Source: Hoeflea_A sp965216535 (GTDB lineage: Bacteria; Pseudomonadota; Alphaproteobacteria; Rhizobiales; Rhizobiaceae). From it: a stretch of DNA of 64,000 nucleotides. The position numbers and the translations under genes are program-made. Shown here in pieces: positions 1-8,786 of this stretch (the first letter of the stretch is position 1; each line of letters begins with the position of its first letter). The stretch is taken from contig OZ244175.1 in assembly GCA_965216535.1 (NCBI GenBank), positions 1,426,001 through 1,490,000 on the forward strand. The letters are read 5' to 3'. A model generated the notes under the pieces. The model did not search any database. It was not told the origin of the DNA and was given only the letters and a program-made list of their open reading frames with translations.

Positions 1-136
1 ACAAGTGTCGATCCGGCTTCGCGGTCTCGATCGACAGTTCGGCAATTGGCCGATCGACATCGAGCCCGGCGATGCTGGATGCCGTGGTGCCGCCAGCCCC
101 GGTCGGATCGCCCTGCAAATAGGGGTTTGCGGACAT
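1..136 (-). CDS. Partial hypothetical protein (N-terminus only)
   Basis: An open frame of 45 codons runs from an ATG at 136-134 off the left edge of the window. It begins MSANPYLQGDPTGAGG. The start codon lies one base after the TGA stop of the flippase gene upstream (140-138), so the two are almost surely co-transcribed and translationally coupled. The visible part is polar, without a signal peptide or membrane segment. I do not recognise the family. By position it could be another envelope polysaccharide gene, but that is guilt by association only. Confidence 0.55.
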   Translation of the reverse strand, partial: MSANPYLQGDPTGAGGTTASSIAGLDVDRPIAELSIETAKPDRHL

Positions 137-137
137 G

Positions 138-1541
138 TCAGGCGACTCCGCGGGAATGGGTGAATATGGTCATCGAAATGTTCATGCGCCGGCGGATCAC
201 CAGGTAGAGCAGCAAAGTTTCGGTCGCCATGGCCAGTGCCGTGGCGCATGCGGCGCCCTCGATACCCAGACGAGGGATCAGGATCAGATTGCCACCGAGA
301 TTGATGACCAGAGCCGCAACATAGACCGCGGCGCAGATTTTCTGGTGCCCAGCCATGGTCAGCAGCGCTTCGCCGGGGCCGATGAATGCCTTTGCCATGA
401 TCCCGGCAAACAGGATGAACATGATCGGATAGCCTGCCTGGAAGGCCGGGCCGAAGAGCGCCAGGAGGAACGGGCCAAGTGCCAGCACCAGGCCGCCGAG
501 CACCAGAGACGGCCAGAAGGTCCATCGGGCAGTGTCGGCTGCAAACGAAGCCAGCGCCTCGGTGTCCCCCTCGGTCACCAGAACGGAGAAGCGCGGTGTC
601 ATTCCCGCCTTGACCGCGAAATAGACGAAATGCACCAACGCCATGGTCTTGGCCGCAGCAAAATAGGTGGCCACCATATCCGGTTCGAGAAACAGGCCGA
701 CCATGACGACATCGGCATTGGTGAGCAGGAAATAGAACCCTTCGATCAGAAAAATCGGCAGGGCGACCATGAACCAGTAGCTGAAACGAATGCGCCGCGG
801 ACCGGTGTCGTAGCGCCGCCGCAGACGTCGCCCGATCAGCAACAGCTGACCAAGCGAGGTTAAATAGGTTGCGATCAGCGCTGCGCCGAGCACGGTGGTC
901 GCACTGGCGCCGAGACCCATCAGTACGGCTACCCCGGTGACGACGAGGATGAGAACCGGTCGTATCAGATAGGTGGGGCTGAGTGCTTGAACCGGCCAGT
1001 TGTTGGCACGAGCGGTTCCTTCCAGCACATCGCCAAGCGCCAGCATCGGCAGCGCAAAGGCGCCGAGAAACAGGGGAATGACGTAGAAACTCTCCAAACG
1101 ATCCCCGAACAGAAACAGAAAACCCATTCCTGCAATCGCCAATGTGCTTGCCGATGCGATGGCAACCACTCTTGCCGTCAGGGCAATGCCGCGCAGGTCG
1201 GCAATTTCACCCGTCGTTCTGTATTGCGGCAGGAACCGGATGACTGCGGTATGGAAGCCGAGGCAGGACAGGCTGCCGACGATAACCGCAAGCACCCAGA
1301 CAAAGACAAAGATCCCGTATTCGAACGGACCCATGAGGCGGGCGAGGAAAACCTGCGAAAGGAATGCGATGCCGGCGCTCACGACCCGAATTGCGAAGGC
1401 GACCAGCGACATTCGCTGCGCCTCGCTGCGGCCGTCGACGCCGCGCAAAATCTCGACTGCGCGGCCGAAAAGGCGAGCGACTGCGGCGCGGTGGCCACCC
1501 ACCGTCGATATCGTGCTATCAGCCGAGTTTTCAGCTGTCAT
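138..1541 (-). CDS. Polysaccharide/lipid-linked oligosaccharide flippase (MATE/Wzx-like membrane protein)
   Basis: A 467-residue very hydrophobic protein with about 12-14 predicted membrane segments, the length and layout of the MVF/MOP flippase superfamily (Wzx, RfbX). Recognisable pieces include FAIRVVSAGIAFLSQVFLAR near the N-terminus and a Gly-rich segment ALGDVLEGTARANN mid-protein, both typical of O-antigen flippase relatives. Such proteins turn lipid-linked sugar units across the inner membrane for capsule, O-antigen or exopolysaccharide assembly. I chose the ATG at 1541 (MTAENSADS), preceded by a G-rich GGTGTGGGT; an in-frame ATG at 1586 would add 15 residues but has no good ribosome site. 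The next gene follows after one base. The sugar handled is unknown. Confidence 0.75.
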   Translation of the reverse strand: MTAENSADSTISTVGGHRAAVARLFGRAVEILRGVDGRSEAQRMSLVAFAIRVVSAGIAFLSQVFLARLMGPFEYGIFVFVWVLAVIVGSLSCLGFHTAVIRFLPQYRTTGEIADLRGIALTARVVAIASASTLAIAGMGFLFLFGDRLESFYVIPLFLGAFALPMLALGDVLEGTARANNWPVQALSPTYLIRPVLILVVTGVAVLMGLGASATTVLGAALIATYLTSLGQLLLIGRRLRRRYDTGPRRIRFSYWFMVALPIFLIEGFYFLLTNADVVMVGLFLEPDMVATYFAAAKTMALVHFVYFAVKAGMTPRFSVLVTEGDTEALASFAADTARWTFWPSLVLGGLVLALGPFLLALFGPAFQAGYPIMFILFAGIMAKAFIGPGEALLTMAGHQKICAAVYVAALVINLGGNLILIPRLGIEGAACATALAMATETLLLYLVIRRRMNISMTIFTHSRGVA

Positions 1542-1698
1542 ACCCACACCGCGCGTTTGCCCCCGCTGTTTATGCGAGAGAAGCATGCCACGGCTGCGTT
1601 AAGAAACACTGGGCCGCGAGGGTTTCCAATTTCTTAACGGGCTGTAATCGTTCGTGTTCTGATTGGCGCGCTACGCCAGCTTTCCGGCGCGTGCTGTC

Positions 1699-4437
1699 TC
1701 AGTAGGCGCCGTGGCAGTGTTTGTATTTTTTGCCGGAACCACACGGGCAGAGTTCGTTGCGCCCGACCTTGCCCCAGGTGGACGGGTCGTTGGGATCGCG
1801 CTCTTCGGGAGCCACGACCCTCTGCTGCTGTACACGAGCGAGAGTTTGGACATCTCCGTCCGCGTCGGCGAACTCGTCGCGGCCTGTGGTGGCGTCGACA
1901 TGATGGCCCTCCATTTCGGCAGGGGGTGTCGGTTCCGGCGCGTCCGCGGCTTCGCGCATCAGTTCGACGCGCATCAATTGAGCGGTCACCGTGCGCCGCA
2001 GATTGCCGAGCAGACCCTGGAACAGCTCGAATGCTTCGCCCTTGTATTCCTGCAGCGGATCCCGTTGCGCCATGCCGCGAAAGCCGATCACCGAACGAAG
2101 ATGGTCGAGATTGACCAGATGCTCGCGCCAAAGATGGTCGAGCGTCTGCAGAACGATCGTCTTTTCGACATAGGTCATGACTTCCGGGCCAAAGCGGTCG
2201 GCGCGTTCCTTGGCCGCCTCGTCCGCCTTCTCGGTCAGCCGTTCGCGGATGTCGTCTTCGGCGATGCCCTCTTCCTCGGCCCATTCCTGAATGGGAAGCT
2301 GAAGGTTGAGATAGGTTTCCGTGCCTTCTTTCAGGCTATCGATATCCCATTGTTCCGCGTAGGCTTTTTCCGGAATGTTCTGGGCAACGAGGTCGTCGAT
2401 CACCTCATGGCGCATGTCGGCGACCGTCTCTGTCACATCCTCGGCATCCATCAGTTCCAGACGCTGCTCGAAAATCACCCGACGCTGATCGTTCATGACG
2501 TCGTCGAATTTGAGCAGGTTCTTGCGGATATCGAAGTTGCGTGCCTCGACCTTCTTCTGGGCTCTTTCAAGGGCCTTGTTGATCCAGGGATGGACGATTG
2601 CTTCGCCTTCCTGCAGTCCCAGTTTCTTCAGCATGCCGTCCATACGGTCAGAGCCGAAAATGCGCATCAGGTCGTCTTGCAGAGACAAGTAGAATTTTGA
2701 CCGTCCCGGGTCGCCTTGACGGCCGGAGCGACCGCGCAGCTGGTTGTCGATGCGGCGGCTTTCATGCCGTTCCGTGGCCAGAACGTAGAGCCCACCGGCA
2801 GCCAGAGCGTCCTGCTTGAGCTTCTCCACTTCGGCGCGAATAGCTTCTTCGCGACCGGCTCGTTCCGCCTCGTCCTCGATGTTTTCGAGTTCCTGATTGA
2901 TGCGCATGTCGACATTGCCGCCGAGCTGGATGTCGGTCCCGCGGCCCGCCATGTTGGTGGCAATAGTCACGGCTCCCGGAACCCCAGCCTGGGCGATGAT
3001 GAAGGCCTCCTGCTCGTGATAGCGGGCATTCAGCACCTGAAATTCCTTCATGCCGGATTCGCGCAGTTTCTCCGCGAGGAATTCTGATTTTTCGATGGAT
3101 GTGGTGCCAACCAGAACCGGTTGTCCGCGTTCGCGGGCGCTTTTGATTTCGTCGACGATTGCTTTGTATTTCTCGTCCGAAGTCCGATAGACCTCGTCGT
3201 CCTCGTCGAGCCGCTGGATCGGCAGATTGGTCGGTACTTCGACCACGGACAGCCCGTAGATGTTGCCGAATTCCTCGGCTTCCGTTGCCGCGGTGCCGGT
3301 CATGCCGGCGAGCTTGCTGTACATGCGGAAGTAGTTCTGGAAGGTAATGGATGCCAGTGTCTGGTTTTCCGGCTGGATCGTTACCTTTTCCTTGGCTTCC
3401 AGCGCCTGGTGCTGGCCTTCCGAATAGCGGCGTCCCGGCATCATGCGACCGGTGAATTCGTCGATGATGACGATTTCGCCATTGCGGACAATGTAGTCCT
3501 TGTCACGGGTAAACAGCTTGTGCGCCTTCAGCGCGTTGTTGACATGGTGGACGATGGAGACGTTGTCGACGTCGTAGAGGGATTCACCTTTGAGAAGTCC
3601 GGCTTCCTTCAGCATGCCCTCGAGCTTCTCGGTGCCTTCTTCGGAGAATGTTGCCGAACGCTGCTTCTCGTCGATCTCGTAGTCGCGTTCCTCAAGCAAG
3701 GGTATGTACGCGTCGATTGTGTTGTACAAATCCGAGCGATCGTCCAGAGGGCCTGATATGATCAGTGGTGTCCGCGCCTCGTCGACCAGGATCGAATCCA
3801 CCTCGTCGACAATCGCGAAATTGTGACCGCGCTGGACCATCTGGCCGCGCTCGTACTTCATGTTGTCGCGCAGGTAATCGAAGCCAAGCTCGTTGTTGGT
3901 TGCGTAGGTCACGTCGCAGGCGTAGGCCGCGCGCCGGGCGTCGTCATCCATGCCGTGGACAATGGTGTCCACCGTCAGGCCCAGGAACGTGTAAAGTTTG
4001 CCCATCCATTCCGCATCGCGCGTTGCCAGATAGTCGTTGACCGTCACGACGTGCACGCCCTTGCCTTCGAGCGCATTGAGATAGACGGGAAGGGTCGCCA
4101 CCAGGGTCTTGCCTTCCCCGGTCTTCATTTCGGAAATCGAGTTCTCGTTCAGGATCATGCCGCCGATCAGTTGCACGTCGAACGGGCGCATTCCAAGGGC
4201 CCGTACCGAGGCCTCGCGTACCGTTGCAAATGCCGGAACCAGCAGGTCGTCAAGCGGTTTGCCGTTTGCAAGCTCCTCGCGGAAAGCCACGGTGCGAGCC
4301 GCAAGTTCCTCATCCGACAGGGCCTGCATCTGGGATTCCAGGGCATTGATCGCCTCGACCCGGGGTCGGTAAGCGCGAATAAGGCGCTCGTTGGACGAAC
4401 CGAACAATTTGCGGGCGATGCCGCCGAAGCTGACCAT
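1699..4437 (-). CDS. secA: Preprotein translocase ATPase SecA
   Basis: 912 residues, normal for alphaproteobacterial SecA. It is the motor that pushes unfolded precursors through SecYEG using ATP. The nucleotide-binding P-loop MKTGEGKT lies near residue 105, the DEAD-like DEVDSILVDEARTPL in the first third, and the helicase-type MAGRGTDIQLGG with QLRGRSGRQGD in the second nucleotide domain. The C-terminus carries the zinc and SecB-binding tail NELCPCGSGKKYKHCHG (three Cys and one His as ligands). The start MVSFGGIARKLFGSSN is the usual SecA start, with an AAAGGA ribosome site about 10 bases upstream. It is divergent from the parvulin gene, itself an export substrate and periplasmic folding helper, across a 280-base promoter region. 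Confidence 0.98.
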   Translation of the reverse strand: MVSFGGIARKLFGSSNERLIRAYRPRVEAINALESQMQALSDEELAARTVAFREELANGKPLDDLLVPAFATVREASVRALGMRPFDVQLIGGMILNENSISEMKTGEGKTLVATLPVYLNALEGKGVHVVTVNDYLATRDAEWMGKLYTFLGLTVDTIVHGMDDDARRAAYACDVTYATNNELGFDYLRDNMKYERGQMVQRGHNFAIVDEVDSILVDEARTPLIISGPLDDRSDLYNTIDAYIPLLEERDYEIDEKQRSATFSEEGTEKLEGMLKEAGLLKGESLYDVDNVSIVHHVNNALKAHKLFTRDKDYIVRNGEIVIIDEFTGRMMPGRRYSEGQHQALEAKEKVTIQPENQTLASITFQNYFRMYSKLAGMTGTAATEAEEFGNIYGLSVVEVPTNLPIQRLDEDDEVYRTSDEKYKAIVDEIKSARERGQPVLVGTTSIEKSEFLAEKLRESGMKEFQVLNARYHEQEAFIIAQAGVPGAVTIATNMAGRGTDIQLGGNVDMRINQELENIEDEAERAGREEAIRAEVEKLKQDALAAGGLYVLATERHESRRIDNQLRGRSGRQGDPGRSKFYLSLQDDLMRIFGSDRMDGMLKKLGLQEGEAIVHPWINKALERAQKKVEARNFDIRKNLLKFDDVMNDQRRVIFEQRLELMDAEDVTETVADMRHEVIDDLVAQNIPEKAYAEQWDIDSLKEGTETYLNLQLPIQEWAEEEGIAEDDIRERLTEKADEAAKERADRFGPEVMTYVEKTIVLQTLDHLWREHLVNLDHLRSVIGFRGMAQRDPLQEYKGEAFELFQGLLGNLRRTVTAQLMRVELMREAADAPEPTPPAEMEGHHVDATTGRDEFADADGDVQTLARVQQQRVVAPEERDPNDPSTWGKVGRNELCPCGSGKKYKHCHGAY

Positions 4438-4717
4438 TTATATGGTCCTTTCCTGATGATCGGGCGGGCGGCGAAACGGTTCCCGGACTCCCTTGCATCG
4501 GGATGTTTGGAGGCCGATCCGCTCGTAACCGAACTGGACGCGAGATTGCGTGACAGATAAGAGGGGGTGTGAAGGTTGTCAACGTCGCTTCAGCCCCGGC
4601 AACCGGCGGTAACGCCAAGGTGTTTTCGATTCTCGCTTGTGACAACGCTAAAATCGTCTATTGATGAAGCCGGGCGGGACATATGTGCCACCAGGCACCC
4701 AGTGAGGTTTAGCAAAC

Positions 4718-5569
4718 ATGCCTACTAAAATGCCATTGCGTGCGAGCATGCTGGCGCTGCTGATCGGTTTCGCTTGCCAGGCGATGGCCCAGGAGGAAAC
4801 CGACAAGGTGATCGCGACGATCGACGGCAAGCCTGTCTACGAGTCGGAGCTCACGATCGCCGCCGGTGATCCGCAATTCGAACGGCTCCCCGAAGACCAG
4901 AAGATGGCTGCTGCCCTTTCGGCGCTGCTCGACATCAAAGCCATGGCCAAACAGGCTGAAGACGCCGGGTTCGGGCAAGATAAGATGTTCGAGCGACGCA
5001 TGGCCTTTCTCAAGGACCGCACCCTGCACAACGACTACTTCAAGACCCAGGTTATCGACGGCATGACCGATGCAGATGTGCGTGCGCGCTACGACCAGGA
5101 AGTGGCGGCGACACCGCCTGAGAAGGAGGTCAAGGCGCGGCACATTTTGGTCGACAGCGAAGAGCAGGCCAAGACAGTGATCGGTGAATTGGATGAAGGC
5201 AAGGACTTCATCGAACTGGCGAAAGAAAAATCCACCGGTCCAAGTGGTCCCCAAGGTGGCGATCTGGGCTATTTCGGCCGCGGACGGATGGTTCCGGAAT
5301 TCGAAGAAGCCGCATTTGAGCTGGAACCAGGCACCTATACCAAGGAGCCGGTCAAGAGCCAGTTCGGATGGCATATCATCAAGGTGGACGATGTTCGCGA
5401 TGTGGCGCCGCCACCGTTCGAACAGGTTGCCGATCAGATCCGCCGCGTTCTGCTGCAGGAACGCTATCTGGCGCTGGTTCAGGAAGCCCGTGAAGCAGCA
5501 AACGTCGAAGTCACAGATCCCAAGCTTCAGGAACTTCTCGACCAGGTCAATCCAGCCGGCCAGAACTGA
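4718..5569 (+). CDS. Periplasmic peptidyl-prolyl cis-trans isomerase (parvulin, PpiC type)
   Basis: 283 residues with a signal peptide (MPTKMPLRASMLALLIGFAC, cut expected after AMA near residue 25) followed by an SurA-N-like helical part and a parvulin domain around residues 135-235. The rotamase core is visible as VKARHILVDSEEQAK, GGDLGYFGRGRMVPEFEEAA and SQFGWHIIKVDD. It should assist folding of exported proteins by turning X-Pro bonds. The gene is divergent from secA, an arrangement common in rhizobia, and is followed 52 bases later by argJ. A GAGG ribosome site lies about 11 bases before the ATG. No lipobox is visible, so it is probably soluble or loosely membrane-bound. Confidence 0.93.
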   Translation: MPTKMPLRASMLALLIGFACQAMAQEETDKVIATIDGKPVYESELTIAAGDPQFERLPEDQKMAAALSALLDIKAMAKQAEDAGFGQDKMFERRMAFLKDRTLHNDYFKTQVIDGMTDADVRARYDQEVAATPPEKEVKARHILVDSEEQAKTVIGELDEGKDFIELAKEKSTGPSGPQGGDLGYFGRGRMVPEFEEAAFELEPGTYTKEPVKSQFGWHIIKVDDVRDVAPPPFEQVADQIRRVLLQERYLALVQEAREAANVEVTDPKLQELLDQVNPAGQN

Positions 5570-5620
5570 CAAGGACAAGCGGGTCCGTCCGAACTGGACG
5601 CAAACCGGAATGCTTCCGAG

Positions 5621-6859
5621 ATGACGACACAGACGATTTCTCCGCTGGCGCCCGAATCCTTCGCGTCGCTGCCGCCGATCGACGGCGTGCGAATGGCAAC
5701 CGCCGCGGCGGGCATCAAGTACGAAGACCGAACTGACCTTCTGATGATGGTTTTCGATACTCCGGCTTCTGTCGCCGGCGTCTTCACCCGGTCTTTGTGT
5801 TCCTCTGCGCCGGTGGAGTTCTGTCGCGCCAATCTGCCGGGCGGTCGGGCACGGGCGCTGGTTGTCAATTCCGGCAATGCCAATGCCTTTACCGGCCGCA
5901 AAGGCAGTGAGGCAACACAGATCACCGGCAAGGCCGCGGCTGCGGCCGCAGGCTGTCGGACGGAGGAAGTGTTTCTGGCTTCCACCGGGGTGATCGGCGA
6001 ACCGCTCGATGCGGCGGCGTTTTCCGGCAAGCTCGATGGTCTTGCGGAGTCTGCGAGTGCCGATGGCTGGTTCCAGGCGGCCGAGGCAATCATGACGACG
6101 GATACCTATCCGAAGCTTGCCACCCGAACCGTGCGGTTGGGCGATGCTGAAATCCGCATCAACGGTATCGCCAAGGGCGCCGGAATGATTGCGCCGGATA
6201 TGGCGACGATGCTGTCTTTCATCGTCACCGACGCGACCATCGAGCCGGGCGTCCTGCAGGCGCTGCTTGCCGATGGCGTGGATGATACCTTCAACGCCGT
6301 GACCGTCGACAGCGACACCTCGACATCAGATACCCTGTTGGTGTTTGCCACCGGCACGGCCTCCGGCGCACCAGCAATCACCGACCTTGACGATCCCCAT
6401 GTTGCGGCATTCCGGGCGGCATTGAACGACCTGATGCAAGACCTGGCGCTGCAGATCGTGCGAGACGGCGAGGGTGCGCGCAAGATGGTGGAAATCACCG
6501 TCAAGGGCGCGGAGGACGCGCGCGCCGCCAAGATTATCGCGCTTTCAATCGCCAATTCGCCTCTGGTCAAGACCGCAGTGGCCGGGGAGGACGCCAATTG
6601 GGGGCGTGTCGTGATGGCTGTCGGCAAAGCGGGCCAGAAGGCCAGTCGCGACCGATTGCAGATCTGGTTTGGCGATATCCGGGTTGCCGTCGATGGGGAA
6701 CGCGATCCGGACTACAGTGAAGAGGCGGCTTCAGAGGTCATGCGCAAGCCTGAGATTGCGATTGGCGTGGATGTCGGGATCGGCAACGGCGAGGCCCGTG
6801 TCTGGACCTGCGACCTGACCAAGGAGTATGTGGCGATCAACGGCGACTATCGCAGTTGA
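5621..6859 (+). CDS. argJ: Bifunctional glutamate N-acetyltransferase / amino-acid acetyltransferase ArgJ
   Basis: 412 residues, the typical ArgJ length. ArgJ moves the acetyl group from N-acetylornithine to glutamate in the cyclic arginine pathway, and in some organisms also uses acetyl-CoA. The precursor cuts itself at an Ala-Thr bond; the site is visible as KGAGMIAPDMATMLSF with the new N-terminal nucleophile Thr196. Other conserved blocks are NSGNANAFTG, AVTVDSDTSTSDT and ANWGRVVMAVGK, and the C-terminus ends YVAINGDYRS, where the final Ser is normal for the family. The start MTTQTISPLAPESF is 52 bases behind the parvulin gene, and the GNAT gene follows after about 20 bases, suggesting one operon. 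Confidence 0.97.
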   Translation: MTTQTISPLAPESFASLPPIDGVRMATAAAGIKYEDRTDLLMMVFDTPASVAGVFTRSLCSSAPVEFCRANLPGGRARALVVNSGNANAFTGRKGSEATQITGKAAAAAAGCRTEEVFLASTGVIGEPLDAAAFSGKLDGLAESASADGWFQAAEAIMTTDTYPKLATRTVRLGDAEIRINGIAKGAGMIAPDMATMLSFIVTDATIEPGVLQALLADGVDDTFNAVTVDSDTSTSDTLLVFATGTASGAPAITDLDDPHVAAFRAALNDLMQDLALQIVRDGEGARKMVEITVKGAEDARAAKIIALSIANSPLVKTAVAGEDANWGRVVMAVGKAGQKASRDRLQIWFGDIRVAVDGERDPDYSEEAASEVMRKPEIAIGVDVGIGNGEARVWTCDLTKEYVAINGDYRS

Positions 6860-6881
6860 CCGTTCCAACAGGGCAAAATTC

Positions 6882-7670
6882 ATGACAAACGGAGCGGAAA
6901 GCGTCATGCAGGAGCTCGCGATTGTTCGCAGACTGGAAGCAGTGGGTTTCAGGGCATGGCCTGCGACGTCGATCCAATATGATGGCAGCTGGCAGATCCG
7001 ACTGACCGCGGGACACCCGTCGAAACGACTGAACTCTGTCAATCCGCTTGATCCTTCGGACCATGGCAATATCGAGACCCGAATCGAAAGAGCGGCGCAG
7101 CGGTTCCATGCCTATGGCCGACCCCTGGTGTTTCGGCAATCGCCGCTGGCGCCGCTGCAGCTGGACGCCTATTTCGATGCCAACGGATGGCGTCATTTCG
7201 AAGAAACCAGAGTGATGATGGCGGACATTCGCCATCTGGACCTGGAGGATGTGCTTGATCACCTGCCGATCCGGGAAATGGGGCGTTATGTCGATGCGTC
7301 GATTTTGGTGCACGGACGCGATGCCGCGCTGAAACCGGGTCTGACCGAAGTGCTGAGTTCGATCCGTCCGGCCAGCGGCTTCTTCGTCATCGAGGAGCCG
7401 GAAACAGGACCGGTTTCAACGGCCTTGTGCGTGCACGACAATGATATGGCCGGCATTTTCGAACTGGCGACCCGCGAAGGCAACCGGCGGAAAGGACACG
7501 GGCGTGAGGTCGTGACGACGGCGCTGCGCTGGGCCCGCATGCGCGGTGCGGTCAAGGCATGGCTGCAAGTGGAGGCCGACAACACGGCCGCGGTTGCCCT
7601 CTATGAAAGCCTGGGCTTTCGCGACGTCTATCGCTACGACTACCGACGGGCACCTGAAAGCAGTGACTGA
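6882..7670 (+). CDS. GNAT-family N-acetyltransferase
   Basis: 262 residues if started at the ATG at 6882 (MTNGAESVMQEL). A frame extension to 6828 overlaps argJ and is unlikely; an ATG at 6906 (MQELAIVRRLEAVGFRAWP) is an equally plausible start with GGAG 11 bases upstream. The C-terminal GNAT fold shows the acetyl-CoA loop as REGNRRKGHGREVV and the closing motif ALYESLGFRDVYRYDYR. The substrate is unknown; the N-terminal half may bind it. This GNAT sits between argJ and a mutT-type gene, an arrangement I associate with rhizobial genomes. Its stop overlaps the next start, so translation is probably coupled. Confidence 0.85.
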   Translation: MTNGAESVMQELAIVRRLEAVGFRAWPATSIQYDGSWQIRLTAGHPSKRLNSVNPLDPSDHGNIETRIERAAQRFHAYGRPLVFRQSPLAPLQLDAYFDANGWRHFEETRVMMADIRHLDLEDVLDHLPIREMGRYVDASILVHGRDAALKPGLTEVLSSIRPASGFFVIEEPETGPVSTALCVHDNDMAGIFELATREGNRRKGHGREVVTTALRWARMRGAVKAWLQVEADNTAAVALYESLGFRDVYRYDYRRAPESSD

Positions 7671-8070
7671 TCGTCCGATCATTCTTGTCGCGGCCTGCGC
7701 ACTGGTCGATGCGGACGGGCGCGTATTGATCGCACAGCGGCCGCAGGGCAAATCGATGGCCGGCTTGTGGGAGTTTCCCGGCGGCAAGGTCGAAGCGAGT
7801 GAAACGCCGGAGGAAACGGTCATTCGCGAGCTCGAGGAGGAGTTGGGTATCGTCACCCAGACCGATTGCCTGGCGCCATTGACCTTCGCCAGCCATGCCT
7901 ATGACGACTTTCACCTGCTCATGCCACTCTATATATGTCGTCGGTATCAAGGTGTCCCTCGGCCAAAGGAGGGGCAGGCGCTCAAATGGGTACGGCCGCA
8001 GGCGATGCGCGACTATCCGATGCCGCCGGCGGACGAACCGCTGATCCCCTTCCTGATCGATCTGATCTGA
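7663..8070 (+). CDS. mutT: MutT-type Nudix hydrolase (8-oxo-dGTP diphosphatase)
   Basis: 135 residues from a GTG start at 7663, which overlaps the end of the GNAT gene by eight bases; the longer open frame reaches back into that gene and its extra residues do not look like MutT. The Nudix box is complete: GGKVEASETPEETVIRELEE followed by ELGI fits G-x5-E-x7-REUxEExGU. The N-terminal strand IILVAACALVDADGRVLIAQ and the WEFPGG entry are typical of MutT. The expected job is removal of oxidised nucleotides such as 8-oxo-dGTP from the pool to prevent A:T to C:G mutation. Exact substrate choice among Nudix enzymes cannot be settled by sequence alone. Confidence 0.9.
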   Translation: MTDRPIILVAACALVDADGRVLIAQRPQGKSMAGLWEFPGGKVEASETPEETVIRELEEELGIVTQTDCLAPLTFASHAYDDFHLLMPLYICRRYQGVPRPKEGQALKWVRPQAMRDYPMPPADEPLIPFLIDLI

Positions 8071-8130
8071 AGTCGGTCGTCTGGAGCGGGCCAAGAGCCT
8101 GTTAATCAATCATTTATCATAATTTGAGAT

Positions 8131-8158
8131 GCTCCCGGCGTCGATTTGAGCCGGGAGC
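8131..8158 (+). promoter_or_regulatory. Hairpin covering the Shine-Dalgarno of the 8164 gene
   Basis: GCTCCCGGC (8131-8139) and GCCGGGAGC (8150-8158) are perfect reverse complements, with a 10-base loop. The right arm contains the GGGAG ribosome site of the gene that starts at 8164. There is no T-run, so it is not an intrinsic terminator. A role in translational control is inference. Confidence 0.6.
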
Positions 8159-8163
8159 CAATC

Positions 8164-8478
8164 ATGAGCAACGACGAATTCTGGTCGTCGGTCTATTCAA
8201 AAGCCGATCAGACGGTCCGTCCCGGCCGCTTCTCAGCCCTGCGCGTGGCGCTGCTTTTCGGAATGGCCGCCGTGGCATTGGCGCTGATCTTGCCGCCGAT
8301 CGTGGAAACACCGTCGGACGACTGGCATTTGCTTGCCAATGATCACGGGATCGACTTCACCACCACCGCCACTGTGCCGCGCAACCGTATCTACACGATT
8401 CAGCGCAGCGTGCTGCAGCCTTCGGACGATTCTGTCTGCATCATCGACTCCCGGGGTCGCCGATCCGGCGATTGCTGA
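8164..8478 (+). CDS. Small single-pass membrane protein of unknown function
   Basis: 104 residues beginning MSNDEFWSSVYSKADQTVRP. I chose the ATG at 8164 because GGGAG lies seven bases upstream; an in-frame ATG at 8146 has no such site and lies inside the hairpin. One clear membrane segment (ALRVALLFGMAAVALALILP, about residues 28-47) follows a basic cytoplasmic stretch, leaving a roughly 55-residue outer domain with two Cys (SVCIID and the C-terminal GDC) that could form a disulfide. I do not recognise a family. It precedes an Flp pilin gene, so an envelope or pilus-related role is possible but unproven. Confidence 0.7.
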   Translation: MSNDEFWSSVYSKADQTVRPGRFSALRVALLFGMAAVALALILPPIVETPSDDWHLLANDHGIDFTTTATVPRNRIYTIQRSVLQPSDDSVCIIDSRGRRSGDC

Positions 8479-8610
8479 GAGAGTTGAACTACAGCACTGA
8501 TGCTGAATAAAACTGGTTAATTCCATAAACAGCGTCAGAACTCGTTAGTACAATCGAAAGATGATCCGGGTTAAACACAATGCCTCATGAAGAGTCGACC
8601 GGAGTTGAAC

Positions 8611-8784
8611 ATGGCGGACCTGATACGCGGTTTCCTGCAATCTGAAAGCGGGTCGACGGCCATCGAATATGCCGTCGTCGGCGTCCTGATCTCCGTCACG
8701 ATCATCGCAGCGGTGACCCTGGTCGGAACGGAAGTCGGGTCCATTTTCACCGACGTCAGCAGCGAAGTGGCTGCCACCAACTGA
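8611..8784 (+). CDS. Flp/Fap-type pilin subunit
   Basis: 57 residues from the ATG at 8611 (GGAG six bases upstream; an in-frame ATG at 8587 lacks one). It has the Flp prepilin layout: a short charged leader MADLIRGFLQSESG, then STAIEYAVVGVLISVTIIAA. Cleavage by a TadV/CpaA-type prepilin peptidase is expected after the Gly, with the conserved Glu five residues in, and the hydrophobic stretch forming the pilus core helix. Flp pilins build tight-adherence pili. No tad/cpa assembly genes are in this window, so this is a stand-alone pilin copy that would depend on machinery elsewhere. Confidence 0.9.
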   Translation: MADLIRGFLQSESGSTAIEYAVVGVLISVTIIAAVTLVGTEVGSIFTDVSSEVAATN

Positions 8785-8786
8785 CC

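Noticed and set aside
135..863. Long open frames on the plus strand opposite the flippase and SecA genes (also 987-1637, 1663-2700, 3121-3756, 3823-4560)
   Set aside because: They lie antisense to clear genes, have low-complexity His/Gln/Arg-rich translations, and arise from GC-rich codon use of the true strand.
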